A stretch of DNA of 64,000 nt from Ensifer sp. LC11. GTDB taxonomy: Bacteria; Pseudomonadota; Alphaproteobacteria; Rhizobiales; Rhizobiaceae. The notes below the pieces were generated by a model. That model was not told the origin of the DNA and ran no database searches. It was given only the letters and a program-made list of their open reading frames with translations. A program made the position numbers and the translations under genes. Position 1 is the first letter of the stretch. Every line of letters begins with the position of its first letter. The stretch lies in assembly GCF_001695835.1 (NCBI RefSeq), contig NZ_MBSO01000021.1, positions 22,777 through 86,776 on the forward strand. Direction: 5' to 3'. Below are positions 41,767-49,408 of the stretch, piece after piece.

Positions 41767-43164
41767 ATGAGCAGAACTGCCATGAACGCCCTAGGACAAC
41801 CAGTCTATTACAGCGGAATTTCGACCGCATGGTTTTCCGCAACTGGATCTGGACCGACCCTTTACGGCACATCCGGCAACGATTCCATCTGGGGCGACAG
41901 TTCGGTCGACGTGACGATGATCGGCGGCGCGGGCGACGATATCTATTATCTCTATTCATCGACGAACCGCGCCGAGGAGGCGCCAGGTGCAGGTGTCGAC
42001 TCGATTGATACCTGGATGAGCTACGTCTTGCCGGAGAACTTCGAGAATCTGACAGTGACTGGCGACGGTCGATACGCGTTCGGCAACAGCGCCGACAACA
42101 TCCTCACCGGCGGTTCGGGCAGCCAGACCATCGACGGACGCGCTGGCAATGACGTGCTCATAGGTTCCGGCGGGGCCGACACCTTCGTGTTCGAATATGG
42201 CAATGGCAGCGACCTGATCACCGATTTCAGCTCCAACGACACCATTCGCCTCGATGGATATGGGCTCACCTCGTTCCAAGAGGTGCTGGCGAATGCGACC
42301 GAGAAGGGAGACGATCTCCGCCTCCAACTCGCCGATGGCGAAAGCCTCGTCCTGGAAGATACGACAGCTGATCAGTTGCAGGAGGGTCAGTTCCAACTGA
42401 GCCTGGACCGGTCCGCTTTCACGCAAACCTTCTCGGACGATTTCGACACGCTTCAGCTCACCAACGGCTCGAGCGGCGTCTGGGATGCGAAATACTGGTG
42501 GGCGCCGGAAAAGGGGGCGACGCTAACCGAAAACAGCGAACTGCAGTGGTATGTCAATCCGGACTACGAGCCGACCGCTTCCGTCAACCCGTTCTCGGTC
42601 GAGGACGGTGTGTTGACAATCACCGCGGAGCGCGCTTCGGAAGCAATCCAGTCCGAAATCGGTGGCTATGACTACACGTCCGGGATGCTGACCACCTATT
42701 CGTCCTTCGCCCAGACCTACGGCTACTTCGAGATGCGGGCTGACATGCCGGACGATCAGGGCGCCTGGCCTGCGTTCTGGCTGTTGCCCGCCGACGGCTC
42801 CTGGCCGCCGGAGCTAGACGTCGTTGAAATGCGTGGGCAGGACGCAAATACCGTCATCACCACCGCCCATTCCAATGAAAGCGGTGAGCACACTGTCAGC
42901 CGAGAAGGGGTCCAGGTCGCCGATACCGGCGGGTTTCACGACTATGGAGTGCTTTGGACGGAAGACGAGATCGTCTGGTATTTCGACAACACGGAGATCG
43001 CCCGCGCCGACACCCCCGCGGATATGCACGAACCGATGTATATGATCGTCAACCTCGCGGTCGGAGGGATGGCCGACACGCCGGACGACGATTTTGCCGA
43101 TGGGTCGGAGATGAAGATCGACCACATCGAGGCGTATTCGCTGGATTCCGACTGGTACATCTAA
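41767..43164 (+). CDS. exsH: Succinoglycan-type endo-beta-glycanase with RTX repeats
   Basis: A 465-residue secreted glycoside hydrolase family 16 enzyme, the length of Sinorhizobium ExsH. The N-terminal half carries calcium-binding nonapeptide repeats (GTSGNDSIWG, IGGAGDDIYY, ILTGGSGSQTIDGRAGNDVL), the signal class used by type I (PrsDE) secretion, and there is no Sec signal peptide. The C-terminal GH16 domain has the ExDxxE catalytic motif ELDVVEM with Glu349, Asp351 and Glu354. AGGAG precedes the ATG at 41767. ExsH trims nascent succinoglycan into lower-mass forms. No exo genes lie next to it here. Confidence 0.87.
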   Translation: MSRTAMNALGQPVYYSGISTAWFSATGSGPTLYGTSGNDSIWGDSSVDVTMIGGAGDDIYYLYSSTNRAEEAPGAGVDSIDTWMSYVLPENFENLTVTGDGRYAFGNSADNILTGGSGSQTIDGRAGNDVLIGSGGADTFVFEYGNGSDLITDFSSNDTIRLDGYGLTSFQEVLANATEKGDDLRLQLADGESLVLEDTTADQLQEGQFQLSLDRSAFTQTFSDDFDTLQLTNGSSGVWDAKYWWAPEKGATLTENSELQWYVNPDYEPTASVNPFSVEDGVLTITAERASEAIQSEIGGYDYTSGMLTTYSSFAQTYGYFEMRADMPDDQGAWPAFWLLPADGSWPPELDVVEMRGQDANTVITTAHSNESGEHTVSREGVQVADTGGFHDYGVLWTEDEIVWYFDNTEIARADTPADMHEPMYMIVNLAVGGMADTPDDDFADGSEMKIDHIEAYSLDSDWYI

Positions 43165-43496
43165 CTGGACAAGGTAGGGGATCGACAGTGTCCATATGGC
43201 GATCCCCTGCCGAGACCATCGGCAACGGAAGCTTGTCCGGGCGTAGTATGCGCTTCAGCTATATTGAAAGCGAAAATCCGAGGGCGTCGGTCCACATCGA
43301 CGAGGAGGTTGCGCGCAGCATCTCCTCGGCCCTTCCGAAAGCGGTCGTCCGGTCGAGCTGCGAGAGGAAGTGGTGGTCGAAGAGGTGCGACTGCCACGCA
43401 TCATCGCAGCGGTCATTGTCGGTTTCGGCCTGTCCGTTTCACGCGCCGCCCTTGCAATCGGTTGCCCCAGCCCGTGCGGTGGGGCAACCGGACATA
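43165..43496. other. 332-base gap containing a permease relic
   Basis: No complete gene. Protein-like sequence on the forward strand at about 43254-43350 (FSYIESENPRASVHIDEEVA) cannot be assigned. The FecCD-like fragment follows. Confidence 0.35.
43358..43465 (+). pseudogene. FecCD-family siderophore permease fragment
   Basis: The frame reads VVEEVRLPRIIAAVIVGFGL then SVSRAAL, which is the first conserved block of FecCD permeases (R-LPR-hydrophobic-VG-GL-VSGAAL). Here the motif glycine is Arg, and after ALA the frame leaves the family at once. Only about 30 codons survive. Iron-siderophore genes lie 6-11 kb to the right but lack a FecCD permease, so this may be a piece of a lost partner. Confidence 0.55.
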
Positions 43497-44411
43497 TTAC
43501 GCAGCTGATCGAAGTCCAACCGCCGCAGCCAGACGCTTTGCCCGCTCGAGGCACGCCGGTTGCTGATCAGCAAAGCGCTCGGCGCCAATTTCCATGATCA
43601 GCGTCGTATCCGGAAGGAAAGTCAGCTCGGAAAAGATGTCGTCCCAGGCGATGTCGCCCCAGCCGATCGGCAGATGCAGGTCGCCGATGCCCAGCGCCGT
43701 CGCTTCGGCCGGATGATAGAAGCGGTTCATGGAATAGGGCAGGCCGAAACTGTCGTGCACATGCAGGTGACCCGTCACCGGGGCCATCGCCCTCAGCTCG
43801 TCGCGGAAATCCAGCCCGCGATGCGTAGCCTCGATATAGGCATGCGAGAAGTCGATGAGGGCGACGACGTTGTTCGAGCCGATCGCCCGCACGGTTTCGG
43901 CGACCTGGCTCGGCGTTTGCCGATACTGGCCGGTTTCCGTCGTGAAGATGTTCTCGAGCGCGATGCGGACCCCGTATCCTTTTGCGATCTCCGCCATCTC
44001 TGCGAGGGCGTCGCGTTCCATCTTGTCGAGATCTGCGGGGTTCTCTCCGGGGGCAAGCTGTGCAGCACCCGAGTGATGAACGAGAATGCCCGCGCCGAGC
44101 CGGTCGCACAGTTCGAGCATCGCCCTCACGACCTTCTTCTGCAGATGGTGGTGCTGGCGATCCATGAAGTTGGAAACGATCTGGCCGTGCAGCGAAAGCT
44201 TGTTGAAGGTGTACGCCTTCGTGATCTCGGCGACGCGCAGGACACGGTCTTCGATGATGCGGCCGCCGCTGACGATTTCTTCGCCATAGATCCCGATTTC
44301 GCAGGCGTCGGCTCCGGTCTCGGCAATTTCGCGCAAGGAGGCATCAAGGCTCGAAAGATCGCCCTTGCCCGTTCGGTTGCAGAATCCCACGGCGGAAATG
44401 ATGTCGTTCAT
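43497..44411 (-). CDS. Sugar phosphate isomerase/epimerase-like TIM-barrel protein
   Basis: A 304-residue protein of the xylose-isomerase-like TIM-barrel (AP endonuclease 2) family. Metal-site segments are visible: RIALENIFTTETG (Glu), NVVALIDFSHAYIE (Asp and His), TGHLHVHDSFG (HxH-D) and IMEIGAERF (Glu). AGGAG precedes the ATG at 44411. It is the last gene of the CUT1 importer operon, 28 bases from the ATPase gene, so its substrate should be the imported compound or its first product. It takes the place where ugpQ (a phosphodiesterase) stands in classical ugp operons. Confidence 0.85.
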   Translation of the reverse strand: MNDIISAVGFCNRTGKGDLSSLDASLREIAETGADACEIGIYGEEIVSGGRIIEDRVLRVAEITKAYTFNKLSLHGQIVSNFMDRQHHHLQKKVVRAMLELCDRLGAGILVHHSGAAQLAPGENPADLDKMERDALAEMAEIAKGYGVRIALENIFTTETGQYRQTPSQVAETVRAIGSNNVVALIDFSHAYIEATHRGLDFRDELRAMAPVTGHLHVHDSFGLPYSMNRFYHPAEATALGIGDLHLPIGWGDIAWDDIFSELTFLPDTTLIMEIGAERFADQQPACLERAKRLAAAVGLRSAA

Positions 44412-44439
44412 CACGGTTTCTCCTGATTTATGGAAGTGA

Positions 44440-45561
44440 TCAGACTGCTTGGAGTGTCTGTTGGCTGGCGGAATTGCGTGCGGCACGCGGCGCCAGATCG
44501 ATCTCGATCCGTCGGCCGGTCTCCTGGTCGAACAGATGCAGGTGTGCCAAGGGCAGCTCCAGGGTGACCCGGTCGCCCGGCCGCGCGCGCGTATGCTCGT
44601 CGACTGTTGCCGCGAAGGGATGGCCATTCAGTTCCGAGTGGATGACGCGGCCGGAGCCGAGCTCCTCGATGAAATCCACCTTGATCGAGACGCCTTCAGG
44701 CGCAACGACACATTGTTCCGGCCGAATACCGACCGTGATGTGCCTCGCGCCCAGCCGCACGGCAAGCGCCCTGTCGATCACCATCTTCGTGCCGCCGAAT
44801 GTGAGGCAGGCGTTGTCGACGTCGACGGCGGCATCGAACAGGTTCATCGCCGGCGAGCCGATGAAGGATGCGACGAAGATGCTTGCCGGACGGTGGTAGA
44901 TGTCGAGCGGCTGGCCGACCTGTTCGACGACGCCCTTGTTCATCACCACCAGCTTGTCTGCCAGCGTCATCGCTTCCACCTGATCGTGCGTGACGAAGAT
45001 CGACGTTGCCGAGAGACGCTGATGCAGCTTGCGGATTTCGGCCCGCATGGTGACGCGCAGCTTGGCGTCCAGGTTCGACAATGGCTCGTCGAAAAGAAAC
45101 ACGTTCGGCTCGCGAATGATCGCCCGCGCCATGGCGACACGCTGCCGCTGACCGCCGGAAAGCGCTGCGGGCTTGCGATCGAGATAATCGGAGAGCCCGA
45201 CGATCTTCGCCGTTTCCTCGATCCGGCGCAGCCGCTCCGCCTTTGGGACGCCGGCCACCTTCAGGGCATAGCCGATATTTCCTGCAACGGTCATATGCGG
45301 ATAGAGCGCGTAGTTCTGGAACACCATGGCGCAGCCGCGTTCGCGCGGCTCAAGCCTGTTGACGACCTTACCGTTGATGGCGATCTCGCCTGAAGTGATC
45401 TCCTCAAGCCCGGCGATCATCCGCAGAAGCGTCGATTTTCCGCAGCCGGAGGGGCCGAGGATCACGACGAATTCTCCCGACGCAAAGGCAAGGTCGATGC
45501 CATGCAGGGTAGGGTTCTTTCCGTAGGATTTACGCACGGCGCGAATTGCGATGTCAGCCAT
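44440..45561 (-). CDS. ugpC: CUT1-type ABC importer ATPase (UgpC/MsmK-like)
   Basis: A 373-residue ATPase of the carbohydrate-uptake 1 class. Walker [10 protein letters not shown] (about 37-45), signature [15 protein letters not shown], Walker [16 protein letters not shown] and a C-terminal regulatory OB-type domain ([11 protein letters not shown]) typical of MalK/UgpC. Fourth gene of the operon after the two permeases. The ugp label follows from the UgpB-like binding protein; the ATPase alone would not decide it. Confidence 0.85.
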   Translation of the reverse strand: MADIAIRAVRKSYGKNPTLHGIDLAFASGEFVVILGPSGCGKSTLLRMIAGLEEITSGEIAINGKVVNRLEPRERGCAMVFQNYALYPHMTVAGNIGYALKVAGVPKAERLRRIEETAKIVGLSDYLDRKPAALSGGQRQRVAMARAIIREPNVFLFDEPLSNLDAKLRVTMRAEIRKLHQRLSATSIFVTHDQVEAMTLADKLVVMNKGVVEQVGQPLDIYHRPASIFVASFIGSPAMNLFDAAVDVDNACLTFGGTKMVIDRALAVRLGARHITVGIRPEQCVVAPEGVSIKVDFIEELGSGRVIHSELNGHPFAATVDEHTRARPGDRVTLELPLAHLHLFDQETGRRIEIDLAPRAARNSASQQTLQAV

Positions 45562-45603
45562 GAGCGCGGACCTCTCTGTCTGTTCTGTTTGGGGAAAGCG
45601 GGG

Positions 45604-46491
45604 TCATTTTTCCGTGGCCACGAGGCCGCGAACGAACCACCGCTGCAGCACGGCAACGACGATGAGCGGAGGCAGCATGATGATCAGCGATCCGGCGAGC
45701 GTCACGTTCCAATCCGGCGTGCCGTTGTCGGACGGCAGGAGTGCCACCAGCGACATCATCGTGGTCTTGTATTGCGGGTCCGTCACCATCAGGAGGGGCC
45801 AGAGATACTGGTTCCACCCATAGACGAACATGATCGTCGTCAGCGCCAGCATGTTGGTGCGCGAGAGTGGCAAGAGCATATCGATGAAAAAGCGGATCGC
45901 GCCTGACCCGTCCATGCGTGCGGCCTCTGCCAGCTCGTCGGGCAGGGTCAGGTAGAATTGGCGATAAAGGAATGTTCCAGTCGCGGTCGCGATCAACGGC
46001 AGCGTGAGGCCGGCGTAGGAATTGAGGAGGTTCCAATCGACGGAAACCTCAAAGCCGGTGACGGCGGAAATCAGCAATCGGACGGGCTGGAACAGATCGG
46101 CGGCCACCGCGTAGGTCGGCACCACGCGCACTTCGAGCGGCAGCATCAAGGTGATGAATACCATCCAGAAGAAGAAGCCTTTCAGCGGTGTCCGGAAGAA
46201 CACGATGGCAAAGGCCGTCAGCGCCGACAGCGCCACCTTGCCGACCGTGACGAGGCTCGCCATGACGAAGCTGTTCAGCATCGCCGTTCCGAGGTGGGCG
46301 CGCGACCAGGCGGCGCCCATGTTTTCGAGCAGGCGGTCCTGCGGCATGAAACTGAACGGTATGGCGTTGACTTGCTGGAATGTCTGGCTTGCGCCCGACA
46401 CGATGACGATGAAGGGACCGATCAGCAGCAGGAAGCCGAAGATCATCACGCAATAGGTCAGGGCGTTGGCGAAGGGTGTCCGCTGGATCAT
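45604..46491 (-). CDS. ugpE: CUT1-type ABC importer permease (UgpE-like)
   Basis: A 295-residue inner-membrane permease with six helices and the EAA loop ELAEAARMDGSGAIRFFIDM followed by LLPLSR. It belongs to the MalG/UgpE class. It starts 8 bases after the first permease gene ends, and the ATPase gene starts 43 bases after its stop codon. Confidence 0.85.
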   Translation of the reverse strand: MIQRTPFANALTYCVMIFGFLLLIGPFIVIVSGASQTFQQVNAIPFSFMPQDRLLENMGAAWSRAHLGTAMLNSFVMASLVTVGKVALSALTAFAIVFFRTPLKGFFFWMVFITLMLPLEVRVVPTYAVAADLFQPVRLLISAVTGFEVSVDWNLLNSYAGLTLPLIATATGTFLYRQFYLTLPDELAEAARMDGSGAIRFFIDMLLPLSRTNMLALTTIMFVYGWNQYLWPLLMVTDPQYKTTMMSLVALLPSDNGTPDWNVTLAGSLIIMLPPLIVVAVLQRWFVRGLVATEK

Positions 46492-46498
46492 GTGAGCC

Positions 46499-47389
46499 TC
46501 ACTTGTAATGGACCTGACGCTCGATGAAGCGGAACTGGATGAAGGTGAAGATCATGATGAGGCCGATGAGCACGAGGCTCTGGGCCGACGCGCCGGAGTA
46601 GTTCAAGCCGCGAAACGCTTCCTCTACGATGCGGTAGACCATCACGTCGGTGCCGTGGTTCGGGCCGCCATCTGTCGTGCGGGCGACGATGCCGTAGGTA
46701 TCGGCGCCGACGAAACCCTCGGTCATCATGATGACCAGCAGGAAGAAGAGCGTTGGCGCCAGCAGCGGGATCTGGATGTCGACCGCGCGGCGGATCGGGC
46801 CGCAGCCGTCCATCGCGGCAGCCTCGATGAGCGACCGAGGGACCGATTGCAGGCCGGCGAGCAGGAAGATGAAGGTGTAGCCCGCCCATTTCCAGGCGAA
46901 GACGACAATGACCAGGATGAGAGCGTGGCTGCCATACTTCGCCGGGTTCCAGAAATCGGGGAAAGCGGCGTTGACCGATGCCATCAGCCCGCGCTCCGGC
47001 GACAGGATGAAACGGAAGGCCATGCCGGCCGCAGGTCCGGCAATCGCGTAGGGCAGAATGTAGAGGAACCGGAACGGCGCGGAGCCCGGCAATTGCCGGT
47101 CGACCGCAAGGGCAAGAACAAGCCCGATGAAAATGGTGGCTAGCGTGCCACAAAGAGCAAATGCCAGGCTGACGCCAACGGAGTTCCAGTAGAGCGGGTC
47201 GGCGAACACTTCCTTGAAGTTGGCAAAGCCGACGAATTCGGCGGCGCCGCCGAATGGCGGCTCCAGCGTGAAAGCCCATCGCAATACGGCGACCGCCGGC
47301 CAATAGAAAAAGAGCAGGATCAAAATGATCTGTGGCAGGGCGAATAGGCTGGGCAGCCACCAGCTGCGAAAGGCCGCGCGCTTGTCCAT
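46499..47389 (-). CDS. ugpA: CUT1-type ABC importer permease (UgpA-like)
   Basis: A 296-residue inner-membrane permease of the MalF/UgpA class with six helices. The EAA loop is SLIEAAAMDGCGPIRRAVDI followed by QIPLLAP, and the end reads VLIGLIMIFTFIQFRFIERQ, as in UgpA. It follows the binding-protein gene by 75 bases, a gap that holds a hairpin. Confidence 0.87.
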   Translation of the reverse strand: MDKRAAFRSWWLPSLFALPQIILILLFFYWPAVAVLRWAFTLEPPFGGAAEFVGFANFKEVFADPLYWNSVGVSLAFALCGTLATIFIGLVLALAVDRQLPGSAPFRFLYILPYAIAGPAAGMAFRFILSPERGLMASVNAAFPDFWNPAKYGSHALILVIVVFAWKWAGYTFIFLLAGLQSVPRSLIEAAAMDGCGPIRRAVDIQIPLLAPTLFFLLVIMMTEGFVGADTYGIVARTTDGGPNHGTDVMVYRIVEEAFRGLNYSGASAQSLVLIGLIMIFTFIQFRFIERQVHYK

Positions 47390-47422
47390 ATGTCGAAATT
47401 CCGATGCGCAAGAATAGGGAGC

Positions 47423-47450
47423 GGAGCCTGCCGGTATTGCGACAGGCTCC
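47423..47450. promoter_or_regulatory. Hairpin between binding-protein and permease genes
   Basis: GGAGCCTG (47423-47430) pairs with CAGGCTCC (47443-47450) around a partly paired loop. As in the amino-acid importer operon, a hairpin sits directly downstream of the binding-protein gene and probably raises its share of the message. Confidence 0.6.
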
Positions 47451-47464
47451 GGGCGGATCAGGTG

Positions 47465-48808
47465 TTAGTTCAGGGTCTGTCCGGCGTAGGTCTTCTCGAA
47501 GCGGCGCAAAACGGCGTTGCCGCGTTCAACCGTCTTGTCGAGTTCGGCCTGTACGTCTGCATTCTGCATGAAGATTGCTTCGAGGGCGGTTGCGAACTCC
47601 TTGCGGATCTGCGTGAAACCACCGAGGCGAATACCGCGGGTGTTTTCCGAAGTCGGGGTGAAGGACAGGCTCTGGATGGCGAGTTCACGGCCCTTGTAGG
47701 GTACCTTGTCATAGAACCCATTGGCCTTCATGGCGTCGAAACCAGTCTTGGTCACCGGAATATAGCCCGTCACCGTCGACCACCACTCGGCCATTTCCGG
47801 CGTCGCAAGGTACGCGAGGAAGGCGGCAGCGCCCTTGTATTCCGCTTCCGGACGACCGGCGAGCACCCAGAGCGATGCGCCGCCGACGAGCGAGTTCTGC
47901 CGCTCCGTGCCCTTCCAGACGGGCAACATGGCGACTTCCCACTTCACACCTTCGGGAAGGGTCTTGCCGATCGTGCCATGGTCGGCGATTGAGGTCTGGA
48001 TCATCTGGCAGGTCTGGGAGGTGAAGGCAGGGACGGTATCCATGCCGAGCTGCTTGGTCTTGACCACGAAGAGCTTCTCGTCGGCCATCTTCTTGAAGAA
48101 CTTCACGTGGTCGACGAACTTGGTCTTGTTGACGACAAGCTCGGCATCCAGCCCGTTGTAGCCATTCGCCTGGGTGGCCAGCGGCTGGTTGTGGATGGCC
48201 GAGAACTGCTCCATCAGCGGCCAGGTGTCGAAGTTGAAGGCGAGCGGGCATTCGTAGCCGGCTGTCTTCAGCTTGCGGGCCGCTTCCTCGACCTGTTCCC
48301 AGGTGTCCGGCTTGAAGTCGATGCCGGCCTTCTGGAAGGCGTCAGCGTTGTAGTAGAACATGGCCGTCGAGGAGTTGAACGGGAAGGAATTCAGCTCGCC
48401 CTTTGCCGTGGCGTAGTAGTTGGCGATGCCGCCGAAATAGTTGTTCCAGTCGATGGTGTAGCCGTTGTCGGCCATCAGCTTCTTGGCGGGCACGAAGGCG
48501 CCCGACAGCATCATGTCGAGCGTGCCGGCATCATAGATCTGCGTGATTGCCGGCTGCTTCTTGGCGCGGTAGGCGGCAATCGTGTTCTGCAGGGTCGTGT
48601 CGTAACCGTTTTGCGAGGTGCAGACGATCTCGAACTCGGACTGGCTCTCGTTGAACTTCTTGCAGGCATCCTGGACACGTTCGCCAAGATCACCCGAAAG
48701 GCCGTACCAGAATTCGAATTTCGTCTTTTCGGCTGCTGCCGCCGGCGCGCCAAACGCGACGCTAGCCATCAGGCCGATGAATACGGACGTAGTGACGGAG
48801 ACTCTCAT
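47465..48808 (-). CDS. ugpB: Glycerol-3-phosphate-type ABC substrate-binding protein (UgpB-like)
   Basis: A 447-residue periplasmic protein with Sec signal MRVSVTTSVFIGLMASVAFG ... AAAA. Several segments follow E. coli UgpB closely: IAAYRAKKQPAITQIYDAGT, SFPFNSSTAMFYYNADAFQK, LVGGASLWVLAGRPE, TGYIPVTKTGFDAMKANGFY, GIRLGGFTQIR and the end LRRFEKTYAG. AAGGAG precedes ATG 48808; the 609-codon frame extending upstream is not coding there. Glycerol-3-phosphate or glycerophosphodiesters are the likely ligands, but the missing ugpQ and added TIM-barrel gene leave room for another sugar phosphate. Confidence 0.87.
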   Translation of the reverse strand: MRVSVTTSVFIGLMASVAFGAPAAAAEKTKFEFWYGLSGDLGERVQDACKKFNESQSEFEIVCTSQNGYDTTLQNTIAAYRAKKQPAITQIYDAGTLDMMLSGAFVPAKKLMADNGYTIDWNNYFGGIANYYATAKGELNSFPFNSSTAMFYYNADAFQKAGIDFKPDTWEQVEEAARKLKTAGYECPLAFNFDTWPLMEQFSAIHNQPLATQANGYNGLDAELVVNKTKFVDHVKFFKKMADEKLFVVKTKQLGMDTVPAFTSQTCQMIQTSIADHGTIGKTLPEGVKWEVAMLPVWKGTERQNSLVGGASLWVLAGRPEAEYKGAAAFLAYLATPEMAEWWSTVTGYIPVTKTGFDAMKANGFYDKVPYKGRELAIQSLSFTPTSENTRGIRLGGFTQIRKEFATALEAIFMQNADVQAELDKTVERGNAVLRRFEKTYAGQTLN

Positions 48809-49408
48809 TGCAAAACGCTCCTTGCAGATTGGCGGACACCAGGATCGGTGGCACGAATGAAGCCGGGCGCTTGCTAACAGTTGAGTGTGACAATGCTTGC
48901 CAATCTGCGTGATGGAAAAATGAAAGTTTGACGACGCTGTCGCAGGCAACGTGAAGACGTGGGGAAGCTTCGCCGTCAATCTGGCCTCAGGCTGACAGCC
49001 GCGAGATACCGGCGGCATTGAATTCACTCGATGCGATGCTCCCGACGATCGCGGCTCAGCTTCGATCAGCCCTGATGGTAGGTCGACCGTGCCAGAGGGT
49101 AAAATCCTACCAGTCACTATGCGGCGGCGAGCTTTGTGCGGTCGGTGATTGAAAGCCGTCGCGGTGTGGGCAGTCAGCGCGTTTATGCTTGTCGCCCGCG
49201 GCTCATCTGATGCTATCGAATGTAACTTTCCGGTCGTCATTCGTGACACATGAACTATGAGTGCCGCTGTGCGGGATGTCGCTTGCGCAGGCACCCTCCC
49301 TATATCTTGACAATAACAATCAACTTATTTAGCACCCCTCAGCCGACATCTTTCATCCCTCGACGGGGCTGAGAACTGTTTTCGGTCAATAGGTTATAGG
49401 GGTGAAGG
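48809..49408. other. 600-base divergent regulatory region (ugp-like operon / TonB receptor)
   Basis: No gene supported. It contains promoters for both flanking units, including the iron-box candidate at 49308-49322 near the receptor. No convincing PHO box was seen in front of the binding-protein gene. Confidence 0.5.
49307..49322 (+). promoter_or_regulatory. TGA-N9-TCA iron-responsive operator (RirA-type) with TTGACA
   Basis: TTGACA at 49307-49312 overlaps TGA (49308-49310), CAATAACAA, TCA (49320-49322), the TGA-N9-TCA iron-responsive operator pattern of rhizobia. It lies about 87 bases before the siderophore receptor start in an AT-rich stretch, where RirA binding would block the promoter when iron is plentiful. 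The motif is short, so position carries much of the weight. Confidence 0.55.

Noticed and set aside
48809..48960. Possible PHO box before the UgpB-like gene
   Set aside because: Only scattered partial matches to the CTGTCAT repeat pattern; not convincing.
47465..49294. Long N-terminal extension of the UgpB-like frame
   Set aside because: The first 160 codons are non-coding in character; the true start at 48808 has a signal peptide and AAGGAG.
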